Shown here: positions 27,783 to 37,100 of the stretch, one piece after another | Position numbering within the stretch: position 1 is the first letter of the stretch | Layout of the letters: every line of letters begins with the position of its first letter | Assembly (NCBI GenBank): GCA_017458125.1 | Contig: JAFTGB010000042.1 | Span: 1 to 64,000, forward strand | Origin: Prevotella sp. | GTDB lineage: Bacteria > Bacteroidota > Bacteroidia > Bacteroidales > Bacteroidaceae | Direction of reading: 5' to 3' | DNA: 64,000 nt | The notes under the pieces: generated by a model | Seen by the model: the letters and a program-made list of their open reading frames with translations, nothing else | Told to the model about the DNA's origin: nothing | Database searches by the model: none | Position numbers and translations under genes: made by a program

Positions 27783-29228
27783 TTATCTAAAAAACTTTCC
27801 TATGAAGGGCAGGCGGCTCAGCGGGAAGTCGCGCCTGACGATGACGGCCACGAAGACGGCGATGAGCACAGTGTTGAAGGCTATGGAAGCAACTGGCGAC
27901 CAGTCGTCAGTGAAGACCATGATACCATAGAGCGCAAAGGCCAGCACGACGTAGAGCGAGATGTCCTTCAGCGGATAGTCCAGCGGGTAGTATTTCTGGC
28001 CTACGACGTAGGAGGCTATCATGGCCATGCCATAGCCTGCCACGCCGCCCCACGCACACGCCATGTAGCCGTAGCGGGGCACGAAGATGACGTTGACGGC
28101 TATCATCACCACACAGCCGAGGCCCGAGAAGACGGCGCCCCAGATGGTACGGTCGGTAATCTTATACCAGAAAGACAGGTTGAAGTAGACACCCATCATC
28201 ATCTCGGCCACCATGACGATGGGCACGACCTGCAGTCCCACCCAGTAGTCCTGGTTGGGTACGATGACGCGTTTCAGAATGTCCATATAGCCCACCACCA
28301 AAAGGAACGCCAACAGGGTGAAGATGATGAAGAACTTCATGGCTTGCTCGTACATCTGATGCTGGTCTTTGTCCTTGACACCGGCGAAGACGATAGGCTC
28401 GTAGGCGAAGCGGAAAGCCTGCGTTATCATGGCCATAATCATGGCTATCTTCGAGCAGGCTCCGTAGATGCCTAACTGCTCAAGGCTGTCACCGCCCTCA
28501 TAGATGTAGGGGAAAAGCATCTTGTCAGCAGTCTGGTTCAGGATGCCGGCAATGCCCAAGATGAGAATGGGCCACGAATAGCTGAGCATGGTACGCATCA
28601 GCTTGGCATCAAACTTCCACTTGAAACCCGTGTACTCCGTGACGAGGCAGACGGCCAGCATCAGCGTGCAGAATAGGTTGATGTAGAAGGTGTAGGCCAC
28701 GTCCTTGCCGCCCATCCACGCAAAGTAGACGGTGTTCAGCACAATGCTGACGATGATGTTCAGCAGTTTGAGGGCGGCAAACTTAACCGCCTTCTTCTGC
28801 TGCCGCAGATGGGCGAAAGGTATGCAGAGGAAGGCATCGACAGCCACCGTAACGGCCATGACACCCACATAGTCAGGGTGCTCGGCATAACCCATGAGCG
28901 CACTGACGGGTTTCAGCAGCAAGAGCACCAACAAGGCAAAGCTCAACGACACGGAACCCACGGCAATGAGTGTGGTGGAATAGACGACGTTAGAGTCGGT
29001 GTGCGTCTTATTGGTGAAACGGAAATAGGTGGTCTCCATACCAAAGGTCAGCAACACCAGCACCAACGCCACATAGGCATAGATGTTAGTGATGACGCCA
29101 TAGCCGCCAGAGGCCGCAGAGAGGCTGGCCGTATAGAGCGGCACCAAAAGGTAATTGAGAAACCTGCCCACGATGCTCGACAGTCCGTAGATGGCAGTGT
29201 CCTTGAAGATGGTTGTTAGCTTGCCCAT
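27783..29228 (-). CDS. Polysaccharide/lipid-linked oligosaccharide flippase (MATE/MVF-like superfamily)
   Basis: Such proteins move lipid-linked sugar chains across the inner membrane. The 481-residue protein is hydrophobic along its whole length, with about 12-14 membrane helices, and begins in the way usual for Wzx-type flippases (FKDTAIYGLSSIVGRFLNYLLVPLYT). Loops are short and basic. No glycosyltransferase stands next to it, so the transported substrate is not known. It lies 24 bases after the SpmA/SpmB-type gene and 15 bases before the S46 gene. Confidence 0.85.
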   Translation of the reverse strand: MGKLTTIFKDTAIYGLSSIVGRFLNYLLVPLYTASLSAASGGYGVITNIYAYVALVLVLLTFGMETTYFRFTNKTHTDSNVVYSTTLIAVGSVSLSFALLVLLLLKPVSALMGYAEHPDYVGVMAVTVAVDAFLCIPFAHLRQQKKAVKFAALKLLNIIVSIVLNTVYFAWMGGKDVAYTFYINLFCTLMLAVCLVTEYTGFKWKFDAKLMRTMLSYSWPILILGIAGILNQTADKMLFPYIYEGGDSLEQLGIYGACSKIAMIMAMITQAFRFAYEPIVFAGVKDKDQHQMYEQAMKFFIIFTLLAFLLVVGYMDILKRVIVPNQDYWVGLQVVPIVMVAEMMMGVYFNLSFWYKITDRTIWGAVFSGLGCVVMIAVNVIFVPRYGYMACAWGGVAGYGMAMIASYVVGQKYYPLDYPLKDISLYVVLAFALYGIMVFTDDWSPVASIAFNTVLIAVFVAVIVRRDFPLSRLPFIGKFFR

Positions 29229-29252
29229 TGCTTGTGTATTAAATTAGCCGGA

Positions 29253-30485
29253 TTAGCCGAAGAACATATAACAGATGGCTATGGCGGCAATGATGCCGGC
29301 CAGGTCGGCCAACAGTCCGCAGGAGACGGCGTGGCGCGTGTTCCTGATGCCCACAGAGCCGAAGTAGACGGCCAGGATGTAGAACGTCGTGTCAGTAGAG
29401 CCTTGGAAGATGCACGACAGGCGACCCACGAAGGAGTCGGCACCGTAGGTTGTCATGGCGTCAACCATCATGCCGCGTGCTCCCGAGCCCGACAACGGCT
29501 TCATCAGCGCCGTCGGCATGGCGTCCACCCACTGCGCTCCGGCACCCGTCAGCTCCACACACCAGCGCATGCCGCCAATGAGCATGTCCATGGCTCCCGA
29601 GGCACGGAACACACCGATGCCCACCAGAATAGCCACTAAGTAAGGAATGATGCGCACAGCCGTGGTAAAGCCGTCCTTGGCTCCCTCGATAAAGGCCTCG
29701 TAGACGTTGACCTTCTTGCGGATGCCTGCCAGTATGAAGGCACAGATGATGGTCATCAGCAGGATGTTTGCCGCACTGGTGCTTACGCGATTCATCATGT
29801 CGGGCGTCAACTGCGAAAAGCCCCAGATGATGCCGGCCACCACGGCACATGCTCCGCCCAGCGTCAGCAGCAGCGTGCGGTTCAGCAGGTTGATGCGCTG
29901 GTAGAGCGAGGTGACGATGACACCGGCCAGCGTCGAAAAGAACGTTGCCAGCAGTATGGGGATAAAGATGTCGGTGGGCTGTGCCGCTCCCATCTGCGCA
30001 CGATACACCATGATGCTGACGGGGATAAGCGTCAGTCCGCTGGTGTTCAACACTAAGAACATAATCATGGCGTTCGACGCCGTGTCCTTCTTCACGTTAA
30101 GCTCCTGCATCTGCTCCATGGCTTTCAGCCCGAGCGGCGTGGCGGCATTGTCCAGTCCCAGCATGTTGGCGGCAATGTTCATGAAGATGCTGCCGGTCAC
30201 GGGGTGCCCCTTGGGAATGTCGGGGAACAGCTTGGTAAACACCGGCGACAGCACGCGGGCCAGCACGTTGACCACGCCGCCCTTCTCGCCGACCTTCATC
30301 ACACCTAACCAGAGCGACAGCACGCCAGTCAGTCCTAACGATATCTCAAAAGCCGTCTTGGACGACGCGAACGTGGAGTCCATCATTGCTGGAAACACGT
30401 CGTAGTCGCCCAAGATTACCAGTTTCACCGCCGCTATGACAAAAGCGACGAGAAAAAATGCTACCCAAATGTAGTTTAAAACCAT
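29253..30485 (-). CDS. Spore maturation protein A/B fusion (nucleoside-recognition domain membrane protein)
   Basis: A 410-residue membrane protein in which two gate-like domains are joined. The first half resembles SpmA (GLTGVLSLWLGVMKVGEKGG, then NMLGLDNAATPLGLKAMEQMQ) and the second SpmB (IPYLVAILVGIGVFRASG, SGSGARGMMVDAM, FQGSTDTTFYILAVYFGSVG). The name comes from endospore formers, but this is not a sporulating lineage, and the fused form is found in many Bacteroidota. The function is unknown; transport of a nucleoside-like or other small molecule has been suggested from the domain. It starts 9 bases after the preceding LruC-type gene. Confidence 0.9.
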   Translation of the reverse strand: MVLNYIWVAFFLVAFVIAAVKLVILGDYDVFPAMMDSTFASSKTAFEISLGLTGVLSLWLGVMKVGEKGGVVNVLARVLSPVFTKLFPDIPKGHPVTGSIFMNIAANMLGLDNAATPLGLKAMEQMQELNVKKDTASNAMIMFLVLNTSGLTLIPVSIMVYRAQMGAAQPTDIFIPILLATFFSTLAGVIVTSLYQRINLLNRTLLLTLGGACAVVAGIIWGFSQLTPDMMNRVSTSAANILLMTIICAFILAGIRKKVNVYEAFIEGAKDGFTTAVRIIPYLVAILVGIGVFRASGAMDMLIGGMRWCVELTGAGAQWVDAMPTALMKPLSGSGARGMMVDAMTTYGADSFVGRLSCIFQGSTDTTFYILAVYFGSVGIRNTRHAVSCGLLADLAGIIAAIAICYMFFG

Positions 30486-30494
30486 ATCAGCTGC

Positions 30495-31718
30495 TTACCA
30501 CCACTTCGACTTGAAGTTGGCATTGGTAGCCCACTCCACGAATGTGGGATATTCCTTCTTTATGCTCTGACGCTCACCCAGCCACTTGTAGTTCTTGTCG
30601 ACAGCCAGCTTGCTGGTCGGCTCACCCTTCTGGGCGGTCAGCGTCTGCCACGCTCCGTTTTTGAACACCTCTATCTTGATGTTGTTAGCCTCGGCACCGT
30701 TGTTGATGGGAGAACCGTAGTCGAACACCACAGGGTCTTTCTCAGGACCGGCACCCGTGTTGACCATCTGGTTCTGACCAACGCCGAACAGCTGGTGTAC
30801 CTCCCATTCGTCCTTGCCGCCGATGCGCAGGGGCAGCGTACCGCCTGCAGCGTGCAGGATGAGCTGTGCGTTGCCGCCGAACTTGACGTCCAGCACGATG
30901 TCGTTGAAGTCGAAGTCGCCGTCCTCGGCAGCACTCAGGTCTTCGGCAATGATGCGGATGTTGCCCGTGGGCACAATCTTACCCGGCACAATCTTGATGA
31001 TGCGGTCGGTGTAGTAGCCGTCGGCATGGAACTCCGAGCCGTCGCTCTTGCCGTAGCTCTCGTAGTCGAAGCCTACATAGTAGCCCACCACGCCGTCCAC
31101 GGAGATGGCTCTCAGCACAAACTTCTGCGACGTGTAGTCGCCGTAGCTGTCATGGAAACTGAAAGCGTAGGTGCCGCTGTTCAGCAGGTGCTGAATCTGT
31201 CCGCTGTTGGCATTGAAGTTGTTGATGTGGTCCCACGTGCCGGCCTTGTTCGAGCACGAGATGTAGTCCATGTGTGCCGAGCCGTTCTCGCTGTGCGAGG
31301 TGCCGTTGTTGTCGTTCTTTCCGTCGGTCTCCGTGTTATAGGTGATGTTGGCGGCATAGACATTCTGCACAAAGAAGTCGCTGACGTCCAACGGCTCGCT
31401 CTGCGGATAACGGTTGCTGGCAAACCATGCCGATACGACATCCACCTCGCGCTGGGTGATAGCAGCGGGGATGACGTAGCCCTTCTGCTCCCACTCGTTG
31501 GAGTTCACGTCCACGGTACCACGCGTGGTCTCTGCGGTGATGTCTGCTGAGAAGCCCCAGTCCTGCGAGCTGGGAATGCTCTTACCTTCCAAATAGTTTC
31601 TGAAGGCCTGGTCGTACTTTTGCTTGTCTATCTCCTGCTGCGTCAGCGGGGTGACGTCGTTCTTCACACAGCCAACGAAAGCAAGTGCAGCAAAACTGAT
31701 TAACATTAGTTTCTTCAT
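30495..31718 (-). CDS. LruC-domain lipoprotein (DUF4842-like)
   Basis: A 407-residue lipoprotein (MKKLMLISFAALAFVGC, modified Cys near 17). A repeat of Gln/Lys/Asp-rich helices follows (LTQQEIDKQKYDQAFRNYL). The diagnostic acidic motif is DGDFDFNDIVLDVKF near residues 270-284, as in LruC/DUF4842 proteins, and the C-terminal region ends with Trp-rich WATNANFKSKWW. The function of the family is not established; surface location is plausible. First gene of a likely four-gene minus operon. It is related to the divergent gene at 31921. Confidence 0.82.
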   Translation of the reverse strand: MKKLMLISFAALAFVGCVKNDVTPLTQQEIDKQKYDQAFRNYLEGKSIPSSQDWGFSADITAETTRGTVDVNSNEWEQKGYVIPAAITQREVDVVSAWFASNRYPQSEPLDVSDFFVQNVYAANITYNTETDGKNDNNGTSHSENGSAHMDYISCSNKAGTWDHINNFNANSGQIQHLLNSGTYAFSFHDSYGDYTSQKFVLRAISVDGVVGYYVGFDYESYGKSDGSEFHADGYYTDRIIKIVPGKIVPTGNIRIIAEDLSAAEDGDFDFNDIVLDVKFGGNAQLILHAAGGTLPLRIGGKDEWEVHQLFGVGQNQMVNTGAGPEKDPVVFDYGSPINNGAEANNIKIEVFKNGAWQTLTAQKGEPTSKLAVDKNYKWLGERQSIKKEYPTFVEWATNANFKSKWW

Positions 31719-31769
31719 CTTGTTTTCCTTTTTTTAATTAATATTCACGTTATTTTCCTATATGTGTTT

Positions 31770-31778
31770 GCAAAGATA
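31770..31778 (-). promoter_or_regulatory. -7 box of the LruC-SpmAB-flippase-S46 operon
   Basis: Minus strand TATCTTTGC, 51 bases upstream of the ATG at 31718. Confidence 0.6.
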
Positions 31779-31920
31779 CATAAAAAATGAGGGAAAATGA
31801 GTAATGATGTGTTAATAATCTTAAAAAACCGCCAGAACTTTCATGCAAGTCGTCACTTTGTCAGTGTTTTTCGATGCTTTTTTGTAATTTTACGGCGTTA
31901 AACAAAACAGCGCAGACGCT

Positions 31921-33207
31921 ATGATGAAACGCATCTTAACCATTACCCTCACGGTGGCGGCATGCCTCGTGCTCACCACGTCGTGCAGCAAGGACCTCTT
32001 CGACAAGAAGGCCTATGACGAATACGTCAGCTACCAGTTCATGATTGACAACGTGGACACCAACCACGACTGGTGCCTCACCAAGACAGGAACCACCGTA
32101 TTCACCGTGCCGGAGTCGGCCAACTACTACGGCATACAGGTGCTCACCGACAACCCCTACACCGTGGCAACGGCCGAGATTGCCGCCGAGGGTGCGTGCT
32201 CTGGCGGAAAGGTCAAGCTGACCTACACCGTGCCACTGACACACCAGACGCTCTATGCCGTCGTCGTCAACAGCAGCGGCGGAACACTCGGCGTAGTGCC
32301 CTTCAACTACGGTGCACCGTCCCTCGACATCAACAACGACAACCTGCAGCGCAACGGCATCTACCACCAGCCTGCCTACCAGACCTTCACCTACCTCTAC
32401 GAGACCACCTTCCCGCTGCCCGACGACTTCGACTACAACGACCTCGTGCTGCGCGTCACCAAGAGCTACACCGCCGACTCGCACCAGGTGGACCTGACGG
32501 TCACCGTCGTCGCCGCCGGCACGCTGCTGCCCTATGCCGCCGCCATCCAGCTGGCGGGTGTCAGGTACGACGACATCACCAGCGTAGAAATCGTGGAGGG
32601 CGAGCGCCTGGACAAGGACTACCCGTTCCCCCGCTCTTTCATCGAGAGCGACAAGACACTGGTGCGCGGGCGCAGCGGCGAGGCCGTCATCAGCCTCTTC
32701 GAGAACGTACACTGGGTACTCAACCGCAAGTTCGACGACTTAGGCAACATTCTGGCACTCAAGTACAACACGTCGCACGTCGACGTCGACAAGCTCAGCG
32801 GCACCGTGCCTGCCGTCAGCGCCACCTACCGCATCACCTGCAAGGACACCGAGACGGCACACAGCATCACCTTCGACCGCATTGACCCCTTCGTCGTCAA
32901 CCAGGCCAAGATGGAGAAGAGCATGAGCCTCGGCATCTGGGAGGTACACACCTACGCCTGTAAGTTCAACGGCGTACTGCGCGACGTCTTCAAGGACCGG
33001 TCGGCCTACGACAACCACATCAGCTGGGCACTCGCCATTCCCAAGCCCGACTTCCGCTATCCGTTGGAGGGCATCGCCCTGTGTACCTACAACAACGAGA
33101 CGGGCGAGACCTTCGGACCCTACGCCGGCTATGCCAGCTGGATGCAGAACCACAACGCCTACCATAACTGGTTCCAGACGGAAACCGTGCCCGACCTGCT
33201 GTATTGA
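31921..33207 (+). CDS. LruC-domain lipoprotein, divergent relative of the 30495 gene
   Basis: A 428-residue lipoprotein (lipobox VLTTSC near residue 22; ATG at 31921 or 31924). The acidic family motif is DDFDYNDLVLRVTKSY (about 172-187), placed in the middle instead of towards the C-terminus. The rest is beta-rich, with many Tyr/Asn/His residues near the end (WMQNHNAYHNWFQ). The upstream gap has a TTTG and TAATTTTA at 31881-31892, a weak promoter candidate. It ends 9 bases before the convergent peptide gene at 33217. Function not known. Confidence 0.8.
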   Translation: MMKRILTITLTVAACLVLTTSCSKDLFDKKAYDEYVSYQFMIDNVDTNHDWCLTKTGTTVFTVPESANYYGIQVLTDNPYTVATAEIAAEGACSGGKVKLTYTVPLTHQTLYAVVVNSSGGTLGVVPFNYGAPSLDINNDNLQRNGIYHQPAYQTFTYLYETTFPLPDDFDYNDLVLRVTKSYTADSHQVDLTVTVVAAGTLLPYAAAIQLAGVRYDDITSVEIVEGERLDKDYPFPRSFIESDKTLVRGRSGEAVISLFENVHWVLNRKFDDLGNILALKYNTSHVDVDKLSGTVPAVSATYRITCKDTETAHSITFDRIDPFVVNQAKMEKSMSLGIWEVHTYACKFNGVLRDVFKDRSAYDNHISWALAIPKPDFRYPLEGIALCTYNNETGETFGPYAGYASWMQNHNAYHNWFQTETVPDLLY

Positions 33208-33216
33208 GAGCTTTTT

Positions 33217-33399
33217 TTATTCAAATTCGTTGAATTGGGTTTCGCGGGCAGTGCCAGGAGGAGGAAATGGGTCAGGGTCACCACCGCCTGGTTCGATATC
33301 TGGAACCGTTACAGTAACTCCAGACGACCCAGCCAACAGCTGCATATCGTCAACACTCAGCTCCTCCAAATGGGGGGGGGTATAAATTGCCTTTTTCAT
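33217..33399 (-). CDS. Small leader-like peptide, copy 1 (in frame, 9-C tract)
   Basis: A 60-residue protein beginning MKKAIYTPPHLEELSVDDM, then QLLAGSSGV near residues 20-28, and a tail rich in Pro, Gly, Asp and Glu. The first part is almost identical to that of copy 2 (33611-33774), but the tails differ. The N-terminal part resembles short leaders ending in a small-residue cleavage site (AGS); this is an inference. The codons for TPP lie on a run of nine C (plus strand G at 33372-33380). A promoter identical to that of copy 2 lies upstream. No transport or modification gene is next to it. Confidence 0.65.
   Translation of the reverse strand: MKKAIYTPPHLEELSVDDMQLLAGSSGVTVTVPDIEPGGGDPDPFPPPGTARETQFNEFE
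33372..33380 (-). repeat. Homopolymer tract (9 C on the coding strand)
   Basis: Nine C in the coding strand, codons 7-10 of peptide copy 1. This length keeps the ATG at 33397-33399 in frame with the rest of the gene. Confidence 0.9.
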
Positions 33400-33431
33400 T
33401 TTTGTTTGTTATTTGTTAGTTTTATTTTCGT

Positions 33432-33464
33432 GCAAAGTTAGTCAATAATCAGTAAACGAACAAA
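33432..33464 (-). promoter_or_regulatory. Promoter of peptide copy 1
   Basis: Minus strand TAACTTTGC (33432-33440) and TTTG (33461-33464) with a 20-base gap. The same arrangement lies before copy 2. Confidence 0.7.
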
Positions 33465-33515
33465 TAATTAAACATTTTTAGTGAGCGTTTAAAAATAACC
33501 TGGTATGATTTTGAC

Positions 33516-33590
33516 TGAACACAAAGACACAAAGACACAAAGTTTTTCTTGGCACTGCGACCAGCTCAACTCTTTGTGTCTTTGTGTTCA
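33516..33590. repeat. Inverted repeat of ACACAAAG words
   Basis: The left arm TGAACACAAAGACACAAAG starts at 33516 and continues with one more ACACAAAG; the right arm (33572-33590) is its exact inverse. The gap between the arms is about 30 bases. It separates the two peptide genes. Confidence 0.8.
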
Positions 33591-33610
33591 AAATTTCAGC
33601 AGAACACTTA

Positions 33611-33774
33611 TCAATCCCCGTCCCTATCCCTGTCATCTTCAATAGGGTCATCGTCACCTTCGCCTGGTTCGTAACCGCCAGCTGTTCCTGAAACTCCTGA
33701 CGACCCAGCTAACAGCTTCATATCATCTACTTTCAGCTCCTCCAAATGGGGGGGGTATAAATTGCCTTTTTCAT
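33611..33774 (-). pseudogene. Small leader-like peptide, copy 2 (out of frame, 8-C tract)
   Basis: Same promoter, same leader and same start (ATG AAA AAG GCA ATT TAT) as copy 1, but the C tract has eight C (plus strand G at 33748-33755). From the ATG at 33772-33774 translation gives MKKAIYTPPIWRS and stops. In the next frame the expected product continues: PPHLEELKVDDM, KLLAGSSGV, and an acidic Gly/Asp tail ending DRDRDGD at 33611. One added or two lost C would restore it. It may be a switched-off phase-variable gene, a recent pseudogene or a sequencing error. Confidence 0.65.
33748..33755 (-). repeat. Homopolymer tract (8 C on the coding strand)
   Basis: Eight C where copy 1 has nine; puts the conserved ATG out of frame. 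Confidence 0.9.
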
Positions 33775-33806
33775 TTTTGTTTGTTATTAGTTCGTTTAAT
33801 TTTCGT

Positions 33807-33839
33807 GCAAAGTTAGTCAATAATCAGTAAACTGACAAA
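33807..33839 (-). promoter_or_regulatory. Promoter of peptide copy 2
   Basis: Minus strand TAACTTTGC (33807-33815) and TTTG (33836-33839), spacing 20. The longest open frame of copy 2 runs through this promoter and begins at a TTG there, so that start is unlikely. Confidence 0.7.
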
Positions 33840-33939
33840 TAATAATTCAGGTTTTTCAAAAATCCGTCAGAAGCATGATGGTGGAAATTCTGATGCTCAT
33901 CAGCAAAATTCTGACCATTAGAATTTTCCTGCTGAACGT

Positions 33940-34056
33940 AGTAACTATTAGTTACTGCCTCGCGCGCGTATTATAATATAGTGAATAAATTTTTTACCCC
34001 ACACCCGCGACACCCGCCGCACCTGGATTGGGTGTGGCGGGTGTCGCGGGTGTGGG
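33940..34056. repeat. Hairpin-rich intergenic stretch after the Dna2-like gene
   Basis: AGTAACT-ATT-AGTTACT lies at about 33940-33956. A long GC-rich stem follows: 33998-34018 pairs perfectly (21 bp) with 34036-34056, itself built of ACACCCGC words. T-runs stand on both outer sides (TTTTTT before, ATTTTTT after), so it could end transcripts from either side. No coding sequence is recognised in 33840-34119. Confidence 0.7.
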
Positions 34057-34119
34057 TGGATTTTTTGTTACACAAATAGCGCATTTTAAACTATTCTCTT
34101 GCTTCTTGTCTCTTGCTTC

Positions 34120-37100
34120 TTATTCCTTGTACTGACGGATAAGCTCGGCAAAGACGGGGTTGCGGCTGAGGACGCTGACGTTGCCCGTCATGAGCAGCTG
34201 GCAGCGGGCACGCGTCATGGCCACGTTCAGCTTACGGTCGATGACGCGTCCGTCCTCCACAATGCAGTTGCTGGTCAGGAAGTCTAACTGGTAGGGGTTG
34301 CGCACGGTGAACGAATAGATGATGACGTCGCGCTGCGACCCCTGATAGCGCTCCACGGTGTCGATGCTGACGGCGTGGAGCTGTGGCAGGTTCAGCAGTG
34401 CTATCTCGCGACGTATCATGGCTATCTGGTTGCGATAGGGCACAATGACACCCACCGTGCGGTCGGCGTCGAATTTTGCTCCGTACTGTCGCACGATGCG
34501 GCGCAGCAGGTCGGCGACGATGCGCGCCTCTGCGGCATTCGACTTGTCGGCAAAGGTGTCGCTGTCCGGCGTGTCGGCCGGCAGGAAGAGCACGCGCCGC
34601 TGCTTCAGCAGGTCGTCCATCGCATCCTCCGACGGTGCCTCATAGTGCAGCGTCGTCTCCTCCTGGTGCGGACAAGGCACGCACTCCAAGCGTTCGCGCC
34701 CGTAGAACATCATGTTGGGAAATGCGGCAATGTCGGGGTGCATGCGCCCCTGACGGCGCAGGATGGCGGTGAAGTCAGTGCGCCCGGCCTCGCGCTCCTG
34801 TCGCAACAGGCGTTCAAACAGCGAGTAGCGGCAGGCGTGCAGGCGCGGCACGTCGTCGGGCTGTTGCACGACGGCGGGCAACTGCTTGTGGTCGCCTATG
34901 AGGATGAATCGGTCAACGGCGTCAGACGACAGCAGACCGATGATGCTTGGCTCCAAGATTTGCGACGCCTCGTCGACCACGCACAGTGCGAAGTGCTTGA
35001 GTTGCAGCAGGAAGGGGCGCGACTGCAGCGTCGACGTGGTGCCCACCACTACGCGCACGGCCTGCAGCTGTTGCTGCATGAGCGTCAGTCGCGGCCGCTC
35101 GCCCATGCGGCGGTCTAACAGGTGACTGACGAAACGCGGGTCGCACGCCGTCTCGCTGCCTAAGCGCAGGAAGTCGATGCCCGCGTCGCAGAGCATGGCA
35201 CATATCTCGTCGACGGCACGATTGGTATAGGCCGTCAGCAGCACGCTGCCCGTCTCCTCCTGCACGATGAAGCGCAGGGCCATCGATGTCTTGCCCGTGC
35301 CCGGCGGCCCTTGCAGCAGGAAGTAGTCACGGGCCTGGAAGGCCTGCTCCAGAATGGCATCGTAGTGCGGGTGGTAGCTGCGCGTCAGGCGGCGGTCAGG
35401 CTGTCGGCGCGGCGCACGCAGTCCCAACAGCAGCTGGCGACGCTCGGCGCGGGCCGTGCAGAAGGCGTGTATGGCACGTATGGCCGACGTCGCTCCGATG
35501 TCGGACGTGCCGTGCTCTATGGCGTAGGTGCCGTCGCCGAAGACCGCGGCATTCTGCTGCGCGTCGTTCAGTCGCACCGTCACTTCACGGTCGGTGAGCT
35601 GCTGGATGACCCCCTTATATAATATATGTACGCGCGCGTCCGGTTCGCCGTCGTAGCGGTAGACGTAAACCATGTCGCCGCGCCGGAAGTTCGGCAGGAA
35701 GTCGTCGCCCTGTTCCGGGATGCTGAACAGCAGCAGGTCGTAGCCGCTGCCCACGGCCGACTGTCGGCGGTCGGTGAGCGTCAGCGCCATGAGGATATTG
35801 CCCGTGCTACACTTCTCCGTCAGCGGCATCGTCCAGAGGTCGGCCTGTGCCCCACCCTGCCCTTCCTGCACGCCCACCTTCTGCGCCAACTGTTCGCGGT
35901 AGACGAAGGTGAGCATGCGCTCGGCATAGTCGCGCTCCGTGGGCGACAGCTGGCGGAACACGCTGAAGACAGCCTCCACGTCGGGCCTGACATAGCGGTC
36001 GAAGAAGGTCGCCTTGTCGGCATTCTGCAATAGCGTGTCGGCCTGCAGCAGGGGTATGACGGTGGCAAAGCCGTCGCGTGCAATGGCCATCTCCTGTGCC
36101 ACGATGCGGTTGCGCAGGCTGATAGCCTCGCGAAACAGCTGCTGGTAGTAGCTGACGACGAGCAGTCCCTGCCGTGCGGGGTACTTAGAGTAGAGCAGGC
36201 GTATGTCGACGCGGTCGGCCGACAGGTGGAAGTTATGGCGCAGCACGCCGTAGTAGAGCAGCAACTGCACGTAGTGGTCTTCGCGCTGCAAGCCCTTGCT
36301 GCCGGGCTGCGGGTGCTCAATGTTCCAGTTCTTGCCCGCCTTCTGCTCCACCAGCAGGCGCATGTCGGTGGTCATCAGGTCGACGCGGCCCTGCAGTCCC
36401 AACTGTTCGCAGACGAAGGACGGCTCCAAGAGTGCCTTAGTGCGGTCGTAGTCGGTGGTGAACAGCTGGCTGACGGCCTCGCGGATGTGGTCAGCCTGCT
36501 GGCGGGCATCAGCCTTGAAGCGCTGGCCGTCGAAGGCCGGACAGGTGCAGAACTGTAGCGCCTGCATGCGGAAATTGTCGCTGATGGTGTCGCCTAAGGT
36601 GCGGTCTGGCTGGTTGATGGTGTCGTCGAGCACGTCGCCCGCTAAGTTACCCAACAGGATGGGCTGCGTGTTAGCCCGTGGCTTCATGCGCTGCAGCAGG
36701 TAGCTCAGCGGGTGGTGGCCATAGTCCTGGAAGCAGGCGGCAATGGCCGAGATGTCAACCAAGTAGTCCGGCTCCACGACGACGAGGCCCGCCTCAATGG
36801 CCGCCCCCTCGCGGTGGCAGTCCAACAGGTTAAGCTGCATGCCGGGGCGCAGCAGGGCGGGCAGGGTGTCATCCGTCACGGGGAACGTGACGGGACCGTC
36901 AGCCGTGGTGGCCATGATGTGGCGGTCGTCCCAGCTGTCGACGACGCAGCGTATATGGCGCAGGTTGATGCGGGTGCTCTCCTTGGCCTTCGGCTGTGCG
37001 GGGATGCGCACTAAGAGGCTGTGAGGTATGGAGGCATGGAAGATAGCGGCGACGAAACGGCTCAGTGCGCGAATGTCGTAGAGCCAGTCGTCCTTGGCGG

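Noticed and set aside
33611-33820. 69-codon form of peptide copy 2 starting at a TTG
   Set aside because: The start lies in the promoter shared with copy 1; the conserved ATG is the likely start, which makes the gene out of frame.
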